A DNA stretch of 64,000 nt from Lysobacter_K sp038248955. GTDB taxonomy: Bacteria; Pseudomonadota; Gammaproteobacteria; Xanthomonadales; Xanthomonadaceae. The position numbers and the translations under genes are program-made. The notes beneath the pieces were generated by a model. It saw only the letters and a list, made by a program, of their open reading frames with translations, did not search any database and was not told the DNA's origin. Each line of letters begins with the position of its first letter. The stretch's first letter is position 1. This document shows positions 9,000-17,601 of this stretch, in pieces. The DNA is taken from contig JBBRWW010000001.1 in the NCBI GenBank assembly GCA_038248955.1, positions 12,662-76,661 of the forward strand, read 5' to 3'.

Positions 9000-9566
9000 T
9001 CATGGCCGCCGTTGCGGGGCGAGCAGCACCAGTACCACGCCCGTGCCGCCTTGCGCAGCGGGCGCGGAATGGAAGGCGAGGATGTCGGCCCGGTGCCGCA
9101 GCAGCCGGTCGACGAGGTTCTTGAGCACCGGCGCGCCGCTGCTGCCGATACATTCGCTCGGGTGCAGGCCCTTGCCGTGGATCACCCGCACGCAGGCATG
9201 GCCGTGCAGGCGCGCCTCGCCGAGGAAGCCGCGCAGCAGGAGTTCCGCGGTGCGGGCGTCGGCGCCGTGCAGGTCCAGTTCGTCCTGCGCCGCGATTTCG
9301 CCGCGCTTGAGGCGCTGAAGTACCCGCGCAGGCACCGAGTCCCGCCGGTAGGTGAGCGCGTCGCCGGCTTCCAGCAGGCTGGCATCGAGGGCATGACGGA
9401 ATTCGTCGCGTGCCGCCGCCTCGTCGCGTTCAGCCATGCGGGCACGCGGTTTGGGCTTGGGCGGTCCGGGAGGAGGAGCTATCTCGCGCAGGCGCCGCAC
9501 TGGACCGACCGCCTCGCGGAACAGGTCCTGGTCGTCCTTTTCGTCAGTGTCGCGGGCGCCCGTCAC
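9000..9566 (-). CDS. Smr (MutS2 C-terminal-like) domain protein
   Basis: A stand-alone Smr-domain protein of about 188 residues. The N-terminal region is charged and proline-rich (PPPGPPKPKPRAR). The Smr domain occupies the C-terminal half, with its two signatures DELDLHGADA and RVIHGKGLH. Such domains nick or bind branched DNA or act on RNA; the cellular role of SmrA/SmrB-type proteins varies. I start it at the GTG at 9566 because TACGCT (a -10-like hexamer at 9578-9573) ends six bases before it, which would make the message leaderless. An ATG at 9638 is possible but would include that promoter. It is divergent from surE. Confidence 0.85.
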   Translation of the reverse strand: MTGARDTDEKDDQDLFREAVGPVRRLREIAPPPGPPKPKPRARMAERDEAAARDEFRHALDASLLEAGDALTYRRDSVPARVLQRLKRGEIAAQDELDLHGADARTAELLLRGFLGEARLHGHACVRVIHGKGLHPSECIGSSGAPVLKNLVDRLLRHRADILAFHSAPAAQGGTGVVLVLLAPQRRP

Positions 9567-9665
9567 CGCCCCAGCGTACCGGGCGCGGCTGGCAACGCAA
9601 GCCGCAGGATTACCGCCTGGCAGCGCAAAAATCGCCATCGGCGGGCGAGACCGAAAATCGCATCG

Positions 9666-9675
9666 GCTATCATGG
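9666..9675 (+). promoter_or_regulatory. Probable surE promoter -10 region
   Basis: GCTATCATGG, with a TATCAT -10-like hexamer (9668-9673), lies 62 bases ahead of the surE ATG. Very similar sequences precede rlmE, hfq, the SRPBCC gene and others in this window. No convincing -35 is visible. Confidence 0.45.
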
Positions 9676-9736
9676 CCCCGCCTCGGTGGAACCGTCCGCC
9701 GCGATCCTCACCACTCATGGCGGCGCAAGGGAGTTC

Positions 9737-10540
9737 ATGCGAGTTCTGGTCAGCAACGACGACGGTGTCGACGCACCTGGTATCCGGATCCTTGCCGAAG
9801 GGCTGCGCGCCGCCGGCCACGAGGTGCTCGTGGTGGCGCCCGATCGCGACCGCTCCGGCGCCAGCAATTCGCTGACCCTGGACATGCCGGTGCGCGTGGT
9901 CAAACTCGATGCGTCGACGTGGCGCGTGCACGGCACGCCCACCGACTGCGTTCATGTCGCGATCACCGGCATGCTGGAGGTCGAGCCCGACCTGGTGGTG
10001 TCGGGCATCAACAACACCGCCAACCTGGGCGATGACCTGATCTATTCGGGCACCGTCGCCGCGGCGATGGAGGGGCGGTTCCTCGGGTTGCCTGCGGTCG
10101 CGGTCTCCCTGGTCACCGCCGACCACGTCGGCAGGCACTACGAGACCGCGGCGCGCGCGGCGGTCGAGATCATCGCCCGGCTCAAGGCCGAGCCGCTGCC
10201 AGCCGACACCATCCTCAACGTCAACGTGCCGGACCTGGCCTGGGACGATGTCGCGGGATTCGAGGTCACGCGACTGGGCAACCGCCATCGCGCCGAAGCC
10301 TGCACGCCGCAACGCGACCCCCGGGGCAGGCAATGGTGGTGGATCGGCGCGGCCGGCCGCGAGCAGGATGCCGGCGCCGGCACGGATTTCGACGCGGTGC
10401 GCCGCGGCTGCATCTCGATCACCCCGATCCACGTCGACCTGACGCGCTTCCAGGCCCTTGAGCAGGTAGCCAGCTGGGTCGATGGCCTGGCGGCGTCGCT
10501 GCGCCCACCGGCGTCGACCGCCATCGGCGACGCGTCGTGA
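9737..10540 (+). CDS. surE: 5'/3'-nucleotidase SurE
   Basis: Metal-dependent nucleoside monophosphate phosphatase linked to stationary-phase survival. It has 267 residues. The N-terminus MRVLVSNDDGVDAPGI contains the metal-binding Asp pair. Then come APDRDRSGASNSLTL, GTPTDCVHVA and VSGINNTANLGDDLIYSGTVAAAMEG, the complete SurE signature set. GGGAG (9729-9733) precedes the ATG. The stop overlaps the GTG of pcm by four bases, reproducing the well-known surE-pcm coupling. Confidence 0.97.
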   Translation: MRVLVSNDDGVDAPGIRILAEGLRAAGHEVLVVAPDRDRSGASNSLTLDMPVRVVKLDASTWRVHGTPTDCVHVAITGMLEVEPDLVVSGINNTANLGDDLIYSGTVAAAMEGRFLGLPAVAVSLVTADHVGRHYETAARAAVEIIARLKAEPLPADTILNVNVPDLAWDDVAGFEVTRLGNRHRAEACTPQRDPRGRQWWWIGAAGREQDAGAGTDFDAVRRGCISITPIHVDLTRFQALEQVASWVDGLAASLRPPASTAIGDAS

Positions 10541-11229
10541 GCCTGCGCATGCGCCTGCAGCCGGAAGCGATCGGTTCCGGCCTCACCTCGCAACGGGTGC
10601 GCGACCGGCTGGTCGACCGCCTGCGCGCGGGCACCCATGAAGGCGGCGGCATCGTCGACGAGCGCGTCCTCAACGCGATCCGCACCGTGCCGCGCCACCT
10701 GTTCGTCGACGAGGCGTTGGCCACTCGCGCCTACGAAGACACCGCGCTGCCCATAGGCCATGGCCAGACGATCTCGCAGCCGTGGGTCGTGGCCAAGATG
10801 ACCGAAGCGCTGCTGGAAACCCATCCGCTCAAGGTGCTGGAAATCGGTACCGGCTCCGGTTACCAGGCCGCCGTGCTGGCCGCGCTCGGGCTGGAGGTGC
10901 ACACGATCGAGCGCATCGGCGAACTACTGCGCACCGCGCGCAAGCGCTTCCGCCAGCTCGGCATGAACGTCCGCAGCAAGCACGACGATGGCCGCATCGG
11001 CTGGCCGGAGAACGGGCCGTTCGACGCGATCATCGTCACCGCCGCGGCGCCGACGCTCGTCGACGCGCTGACCGCGCAGCTGGCGCCGGGCGGCTGCCTG
11101 ATCGCGCCGGTCGGCGCTTCGTCGTCGCAATCGCTGCTCAGGCTGACCAAGGACGCCGATGGCCGGGTGTCGCAACAGGTGCTCGCGCCGGTGGTGTTCG
11201 TGCCGCTGCTGTCGGGGATGATCGATTGA
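10537..11229 (+). CDS. pcm: Protein-L-isoaspartate O-methyltransferase
   Basis: Methylates isoaspartyl residues in aged proteins, using S-adenosylmethionine, so they can be repaired. It has 230 residues. SAM-binding motif I is VLEIGTGSGYQAAVLA (about residues 88-103). VPRHLFVDEALATRAYEDTALPIGHGQTISQPWVVA upstream and DAIIVTAAAP downstream are characteristic of PCMT. The GTG start at 10537 overlaps the surE stop. An internal ATG at 10546 is an alternative. yqaA and nlpD follow in the same transcription unit. Confidence 0.96.
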   Translation: MSLRMRLQPEAIGSGLTSQRVRDRLVDRLRAGTHEGGGIVDERVLNAIRTVPRHLFVDEALATRAYEDTALPIGHGQTISQPWVVAKMTEALLETHPLKVLEIGTGSGYQAAVLAALGLEVHTIERIGELLRTARKRFRQLGMNVRSKHDDGRIGWPENGPFDAIIVTAAAPTLVDALTAQLAPGGCLIAPVGASSSQSLLRLTKDADGRVSQQVLAPVVFVPLLSGMID

Positions 11230-11248
11230 CGGCGCACGGGGAAACGCA

Positions 11249-11863
11249 TTGAAGCTATTTGGGCCTTTGTACGAACGCACCCTGGTCTGGTCGCGACACC
11301 GACGCGCGCCCGCGCTGTTGACCGGCCTGAGCTTCGCCGAGGCGGTGGTGTTCCCGGTGCCGCCGGAAGTGATGCTGGCGCCGATGTCGCTGTCGCAGCC
11401 CGACCGGGCCTTCTGGTTCGCGACGTTGAGCCTGCTGGGCTCGCTGGCGGGCGCCATGCTGGGCTACGCGCTCGGCCATTTCGCCTACGAACTGATCAAG
11501 CCGCTGTTCGCGGCGCTGGGCTGGATCGAACGGATCGATGCCCAGGTCGCCTACCTGCGCGAGGTTGCCGCGCAGTCGCCGTGGAAGGCGTTCTGGATCC
11601 TGGTGATCGCCGGCTTCACGCCGATACCTTTGAAGGTCTTCACCTGGGCGGCCGGCATCGTCGGCGTGCCGTTCCTGCCGTTCATGGCCAGCATGGCCGT
11701 CGGCCGTGGCAAGCGCGTGTACCTCGTTGCGCTGGCGATCCGCCTCGGCGGCGTGCGCGCGGAGGCGGCCCTGCGCCGCTTCATCGAACCGATCGGCTGG
11801 ATGGCGATGGCGCTGCTCGGCGCGGCGGTGGCATGGCTGGTCTGGAGGGCGCAACAGGGATGA
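11249..11863 (+). CDS. yqaA: YqaA/DedA-family inner membrane protein
   Basis: Polytopic membrane protein of 204 residues in the SNARE-associated/DedA (VTT) superfamily. This family includes undecaprenyl-phosphate and phospholipid flippase-type proteins, but the substrate of YqaA is not known. It has the family motif VVFPVPPEVMLAP near the N-terminus, GSLAGAMLGYALGH, and AGFTPIPLKVFTWAAGI in the middle. These are the re-entrant-loop motifs (E-P and G-x-x-x-P). The start is a TTG at 11249, supported by MKLFGPLYER, the family N-terminus, and GGGGAAA just upstream. It overlaps nlpD by ATGA, as seen in related genomes between pcm and nlpD. Confidence 0.9.
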   Translation: MKLFGPLYERTLVWSRHRRAPALLTGLSFAEAVVFPVPPEVMLAPMSLSQPDRAFWFATLSLLGSLAGAMLGYALGHFAYELIKPLFAALGWIERIDAQVAYLREVAAQSPWKAFWILVIAGFTPIPLKVFTWAAGIVGVPFLPFMASMAVGRGKRVYLVALAIRLGGVRAEAALRRFIEPIGWMAMALLGAAVAWLVWRAQQG

Positions 11864-12600
11864 GAAAATTGCGGATCATCGTGGCCAGCGCGTTGGCACT
11901 GTCCTTAATGGCGTGTTCCAGCGCCGTCGTGCGCGACGCCAACACCCGTGCAGCCAGCGTGGCCAAACCCGGCGCGACCACACTGGTTCAACGCGGTGAC
12001 AACCTGTACCGCATCGCGACCAGCAACGGCATCGCGGTCGGCGATCTGGCCGCGTGGAATGGCATCCCGATGCCCTACACCATCTACCCGGGACAGCGCC
12101 TGCGCCTGTATCCGCAGGCCGCTGGCCATCGCGCCGACTCCGTGCACAGCTCCCCGGCCAGTGCTCCCAGCCGCCCTCGCACTGTTTCGGCCGCGCCCGC
12201 TGCCCCCGCCGCGGCGCCGCTCGCCAGCGGCGTCGCCTGGCGCTGGCCCGCGGACGGGCAACTGCTCAGCCGTTACGTCGCGGGCGAGCCCACCCGGCAA
12301 GGCGTCGACATCGCCGGCAGCGGCGGGTCGCCGGTGCGAGCCGCAGGAGACGGCGTGGTGGTGTATTCGGGCTCGGGCCTGGTCGGCTACGGGGAGTTGA
12401 TCATCATCAAGCACAACGATGCCTGGTTGTCGGCCTACGGCCACAACCGCAATCGGCTGGTCAACGAAGGCCAGTTGGTGAAAGCCGGCCAGCAGATCGC
12501 GGAAATGGGCCGCAGTGGCGCCCCGCGGGACATGCTGCACTTCGAGGTGCGGTACAACGGCAAGCCAGTCGACCCGCTGCAGTACCTGCCTGATCGCTGA
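11860..12600 (+). CDS. nlpD: NlpD-like lipoprotein (LysM + degenerate M23 domain)
   Basis: Outer-membrane lipoprotein that, in E. coli, activates amidase AmiC during cell separation. It has 246 residues. A lipobox LMAC lies at about residues 16-19. One LysM peptidoglycan-binding repeat covers about 40-87 (VQRGDNLYRIATSNGI). An Ala/Pro/Ser linker follows, then an M23/LytM domain (about 130-243). The first metal ligand of active M23 enzymes (H-x3-D) is replaced: Arg stands where His is expected before GVDIAG, while YGHNRN and LHFEVR remain. It is therefore probably a regulator, not an enzyme, as is E. coli NlpD. In related bacteria rpoS follows nlpD; here it does not. Confidence 0.93.
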   Translation: MRKLRIIVASALALSLMACSSAVVRDANTRAASVAKPGATTLVQRGDNLYRIATSNGIAVGDLAAWNGIPMPYTIYPGQRLRLYPQAAGHRADSVHSSPASAPSRPRTVSAAPAAPAAAPLASGVAWRWPADGQLLSRYVAGEPTRQGVDIAGSGGSPVRAAGDGVVVYSGSGLVGYGELIIIKHNDAWLSAYGHNRNRLVNEGQLVKAGQQIAEMGRSGAPRDMLHFEVRYNGKPVDPLQYLPDR

Positions 12601-12676
12601 GCGCCGCCGCCTACCTGCCTGGTGCGTGGCGCGGAAACGGGGGGGCGGTGCCGGCGATGGCACCGTTGCCGCGCAT

Positions 12677-13051
12677 CTAGGGCTTCAGGATGAACCCGGC
12701 GACAACACGCCGGCCCTCGCCGGCCAGTACGTTGAACGTGCGCGCCGCCGCGGCATTCGTCATGACCTCCAGGCCGATGCCACGGGCCAGGCACGCCGCC
12801 ATGGTCGCAGCAGGCGGAAATACCTGGGTCGCGCCGCTGCCAAGCAGGATCACCTCGGGCAACAGCGCGAGAATCGGCTGCATCTGCTCGGCGCTCAGGG
12901 TCCGCGCGTCGGCAACGGGCCAGTCTTCCAGCAACTTATCGGGTGCCAGCACGAAACTCGACGTCAGGTGCCGGTCGTTGACAAGTGCGGCCTGGCCGTC
13001 GGCGCCGCGCAGGTAGTACTCGTGGTCGGGACGTTCAAGCGTGAGGTGCAT
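12677..13051 (-). CDS. Mth938/DUF498 domain protein
   Basis: A 124-residue single-domain protein of the Mth938-like (DUF498/NDUFAF3) fold. Family features are the EYYLRGADG segment near the N-terminus, VILLGSGATQVFPP in the middle and GIGLEVMTNAAAARTFNVL toward the end. The mitochondrial relative helps assemble complex I, but the bacterial role is not established. It lies 33 bases downstream of yhbY on the same strand and is probably co-transcribed with it. In related genomes such genes often sit near ribosome or RNA-modification genes, as here. Confidence 0.85.
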   Translation of the reverse strand: MHLTLERPDHEYYLRGADGQAALVNDRHLTSSFVLAPDKLLEDWPVADARTLSAEQMQPILALLPEVILLGSGATQVFPPAATMAACLARGIGLEVMTNAAAARTFNVLAGEGRRVVAGFILKP

Positions 13052-13084
13052 GGCGCAATCCGATCGGTCCGGCCGCAGCGGGAT

Positions 13085-13390
13085 TCAGGACCGTGGCAAT
13101 ACGATCTGCCGCTTGTCCTTGCTGGGGCGATACAGCACTGCCGTGTGGCCGATGCGCTGCACCAGTGCGGCGCCGGTGCGTTCGGCAATCTGGGCGATGG
13201 CGCCGTCGCGAACGTCGCGGTCTTCGGCGCCGACCTTGATCTTGATCAGTTCGTGGTGTTCGAGTGCTAGGTCGATCTCGGCGACCAGGGTGTCGCTGAT
13301 GCCCTTGGCGCCGACTTGCAGCATGGCCTTCAGGTCGTGTGCCTGGCCGCGCAGGAAACGGGTCTGGGCGGAGGTCAGGGCGGTGGGCAT
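13085..13390 (-). CDS. yhbY: CRM-domain RNA-binding protein YhbY
   Basis: A small 101-residue CRM-domain protein that in E. coli associates with pre-50S ribosomal particles. It contains the CRM signature: RGQAHDLKAMLQVGAKGI, then LIKIKVG and the GxxG-type loop region IGHTAVLYRPSKDK. The ATG at 13390 is the family start; an in-frame ATG at 13489 would extend through the divergent rlmE start and is rejected. yhbY and rlmE are divergent neighbours, as in E. coli, and share about 80 bases of promoter region. Confidence 0.93.
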   Translation of the reverse strand: MPTALTSAQTRFLRGQAHDLKAMLQVGAKGISDTLVAEIDLALEHHELIKIKVGAEDRDVRDGAIAQIAERTGAALVQRIGHTAVLYRPSKDKRQIVLPRS

Positions 13391-13424
13391 CGGGCACGCA
13401 AGCGAGTCATACAGGGAGGGCAGG

Positions 13425-13434
13425 GTATCATGGC
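13425..13434 (+). promoter_or_regulatory. Probable rlmE promoter -10 region
   Basis: GGTATCATGG contains a TATCAT -10-like hexamer (13427-13432), 40 bases ahead of the rlmE ATG. It lies within the shared yhbY/rlmE intergenic region. Confidence 0.4.
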
Positions 13435-13472
13435 GGCACTGTTCCCTCCGCAGTTTTCTGGCTCCGACCCCC

Positions 13473-14105
13473 ATGGCAACACGCAGCATCAGCAGCCAAC
13501 GTTGGCTGAAGGAACACCATTCCGACCCCTTCGTGAAGAAGGCGAGGGCCGAGGGACTGCGTTCGCGCGCCGCCTACAAGCTCGAGGAACTGGTGGAGCG
13601 CGATCGGCTGCTCAAGCCGGGCATGGTCATCGTCGACCTCGGGGCCGCCCCCGGGGGCTGGTCGCAATGGGTGCGCAAGGCGCTCGGCGACAGCGGCCGG
13701 GTAGTCGCACTGGACATCCTGGAAATGCCGACGCTTGCCGGGGTCGAGTTCCTTCACGGTGATTTCCGTCAAGAAGAAGTGTTGGCGCAGCTGGTGGAGA
13801 CCTTGAACGGCAAGCAGGTGGACCTTGTGCTGTCGGATATGGCCCCCAATAAGAGCGGTGTGGGTGCGGTGGACATGCCGCGGGCGATGTACCTGTGCGA
13901 GCTGGCGATGGAATTCGCCGACCTGCACCTGCGTACGGATGGCAACTTCCTGATCAAGCTGTTCCAGGGGGTTGGGTTCGACGACTACGTGAAGGAGCTG
14001 CGCCGGCGGTACGCCAAGGTGTCCATGCGCAAGCCCGAGGCCTCGCGAAAGCGGTCGCCGGAGGTGTATGCGCTGGCCCAGGGCAAGCGGGCGGTGATGA
14101 AGTAG
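13473..14105 (+). CDS. rlmE: 23S rRNA (uridine-2'-O)-methyltransferase
   Basis: RlmE (FtsJ/RrmJ) methylates the 2'-O of U2552 in the A-loop of 23S rRNA. It has 210 residues. The N-terminus SSQRWLKEHHSDPFVKKARA and RSRAAYKLEEL carry the catalytic Lys of the K-D-K-E tetrad. The SAM site is VDLGAAPGGWSQW (about residues 55-67). LVLSDMAPNKSG supplies the catalytic Asp and FLIKLFQG the second Lys. PEASRKRSPEVY is the conserved C-terminal loop. The start at 13473 gives MATRSISSQRW. ftsH follows after 62 bases, the classic rlmE-ftsH pair. Confidence 0.97.
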   Translation: MATRSISSQRWLKEHHSDPFVKKARAEGLRSRAAYKLEELVERDRLLKPGMVIVDLGAAPGGWSQWVRKALGDSGRVVALDILEMPTLAGVEFLHGDFRQEEVLAQLVETLNGKQVDLVLSDMAPNKSGVGAVDMPRAMYLCELAMEFADLHLRTDGNFLIKLFQGVGFDDYVKELRRRYAKVSMRKPEASRKRSPEVYALAQGKRAVMK

Positions 14106-14167
14106 CGGTTTCCGGGCAATCAGCGGACCAACGATTTTTTTAGCCTTGTGGGCGGACGGATAAATAG

Positions 14168-16069
<1,902 letters not shown>

Positions 16070-16096
16070 TCGCTCGGCGATCGGCATGTGTCACAA

Positions 16097-16124
16097 GAGA
16101 CGGCTTCGGCCGTCTCCTTTGTTT
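16097..16124 (+). terminator. ftsH terminator
   Basis: GAGACGGC TTCG GCCGTCTC is a perfect 8-bp stem with a stable UUCG tetraloop, followed by CTTTGTTT. It lies 28 bases after the ftsH stop: a good Rho-independent terminator. Confidence 0.85.
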
Positions 16125-16164
16125 GCAGCGGTCATTCCGGTCAATCGTTGAACAGGGTCGTCCC

Positions 16165-16404
16165 ATGGGCATCGCGTTCTGGGTTCGACGCTTCGTCGTC
16201 GTCTTCGCCGGAGCTTTTGTGGTGATCGCGACGGCGCAAGGTCTCAAGGGTCACCCGAAGGCACAGGCGGCCGGCGTGGGCCTCGTCTGGGCCGCCGTTT
16301 CAGCCACGGTTTTCGTCGCCTCGCGCATCGTCCAGTCGCGGCGGGGCCAGCACTGCGAGCTCTGCCGGGACACGCCCCAGATGCAGAAGCCTCCGCGCGC
16401 GTGA
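16165..16404 (+). CDS. Small two-helix membrane protein with C-terminal CxxC
   Basis: A 79-residue unrecognised protein. Two predicted membrane helices (about residues 7-25 and 36-53) are joined by a short GLKGHPKAQAAG loop. They are followed by a basic segment and QHCELCRDTPQM, whose C-E-L-C could bind a metal or be redox-active. The ATG at 16165 is preceded by AGGG at a usable distance; an in-frame ATG at 16123 overlaps the region just after the ftsH terminator and is less likely. It stands alone between ftsH and folP. The reading-frame composition fits a real gene, but there is no homology I can name. Confidence 0.55.
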   Translation: MGIAFWVRRFVVVFAGAFVVIATAQGLKGHPKAQAAGVGLVWAAVSATVFVASRIVQSRRGQHCELCRDTPQMQKPPRA

Positions 16405-16477
16405 GCACAGCGGTTCGCCGCGCAAGGCGTCACGCTTGCTAGGCTGGTCGGCATCCGATCGATCGGGAATCCCTGCC

Positions 16478-17377
16478 ATGTTCGACACCACGCCCGCGCT
16501 GGACTGCCACGGCCGCGTCCTGATCCTCGATCGGCCGCGGGTGATGGGCATCGTCAACGTCACCCCGGACTCGTTCTCCGATGGTGGTGCCCACGACACG
16601 CTTGAGGCCGCCGTCGCGCACGGCCTGCGCTTGGCCGGGGAGGGCGCCGACCTGCTCGATGTGGGCGGCGAGTCGACCCGCCCCGGTGCGGACGCGGTTG
16701 GCGTCGAGGAGGAGTTGCGGCGGGTGATCCCGGTGATCCAGCGCCTCGCGCGCGAAACAGCCCTGCCGATCAGCATCGACACGTCCAAGCCCGAGGTGAT
16801 GCGTGCGGCGGTCGCCGCCGGCGCCGGCATGATCAACGACGTCCATGCGCTGCGCCGCGACGGCGCGCTCGATGCGGCGGCCTCGCTCGGCGTGCCGGTC
16901 GTGCTGATGCACATGCAGGGCGAACCGCGCGACATGCAGTCCACGCCGGCTTACGACGACGTCGTGGCGGAGGTGTATCGATTCCTGGCCGAACGGATCT
17001 TCGCGGCCGAGATGGCGGGGATCGCCAAGAAGCAACTCGTGGTCGACCCCGGGTTTGGATTCGGCAAGAGCCTCGCCCACAACCTGGCGCTGCTGGCGCA
17101 GTTCCAACGTTTCGGCGAGTTGGGGGTGGCGCTGATGGCGGGTTTTTCCCGCAAGAAGAGCATCGGTGAACTGACTGGTCGCGAAGATCCGCTTGCGCGC
17201 GTACACGGCTCGGTCGCCGCGCACCTGATCGCCGCGCAACGCGGGGCGAACCTGCTGCGCGTGCACGACGTGGCCGCGACGGTCGATGCCATCAAGGTGT
17301 GGCAGGCGGTGGCTGCGATGCCGACGCCAAGGACGCGCCCGGCGACGGCCGCTCCTCGCTGGCTGGATGACGATTGA
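16478..17377 (+). CDS. folP: Dihydropteroate synthase
   Basis: Joins p-aminobenzoate to dihydropterin pyrophosphate in folate synthesis; the sulfonamide target. It has 299 residues. Family signatures are VMGIVNVTPDSFSDGG, DVGGESTRPGA, ISIDTSKPEVM, INDVHALR, VLMHMQGEPRDMQ, VVDPGFGFGKSLAHNL and the substrate-binding SRKKSIGEL. The ATG at 16478 (MFDTTPALDCHG) is chosen over 16436. A TAGGCT box ending about 35 bases upstream may be the promoter. The usual partner glmM is not adjacent. The C-terminal 20 residues after the barrel are low-complexity. Confidence 0.96.
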   Translation: MFDTTPALDCHGRVLILDRPRVMGIVNVTPDSFSDGGAHDTLEAAVAHGLRLAGEGADLLDVGGESTRPGADAVGVEEELRRVIPVIQRLARETALPISIDTSKPEVMRAAVAAGAGMINDVHALRRDGALDAAASLGVPVVLMHMQGEPRDMQSTPAYDDVVAEVYRFLAERIFAAEMAGIAKKQLVVDPGFGFGKSLAHNLALLAQFQRFGELGVALMAGFSRKKSIGELTGREDPLARVHGSVAAHLIAAQRGANLLRVHDVAATVDAIKVWQAVAAMPTPRTRPATAAPRWLDDD

Positions 17378-17486
17378 GCATGGCGTCAGCGCGGGTGGTT
17401 TCGCGCGCCGTCCCGTGCGTCGCTGGCCCTTGGACAAATATTCACCAATGCGACTGCGGGTCCCTGTGGGCCTGCGCCTCAGTCAC

Positions 17487-17533
17487 TTGTCCACAGCTTC
17501 CCTTCGGCGCTTGTCCACAGGCGCTGTGTACAA
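17487..17533. promoter_or_regulatory. Cluster of three DnaA-box-like 9-mers ahead of putP
   Basis: TTGTCCACA occurs twice on the plus strand (17487-17495 and 17511-17519, 24 bases apart). TGTGTACAA at 17525-17533 is the reverse-strand box TTGTACACA. Each differs from the consensus TTATCCACA at one or two positions. They lie 70-115 bases before the putP start and just upstream of a TAAGCT -10-like hexamer (about 17562). The 224-base gap between folP and putP holds nothing else I recognise. Confidence 0.55.
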
Positions 17534-17601
17534 CCCCGGATGCCCCGAAAGGTCATGGCAGGTAAGCTGGGGGATTGGCTGCTAATGGCCCAAGGGGATT
17601 C

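Noticed and set aside
17378..17601. A chromosomal replication origin at the DnaA-box cluster
   Set aside because: No AT-rich unwinding region and none of the usual origin neighbours (dnaA, dnaN, rnpA/rpmH, mnmG). The boxes are listed as regulatory or titration sites instead.
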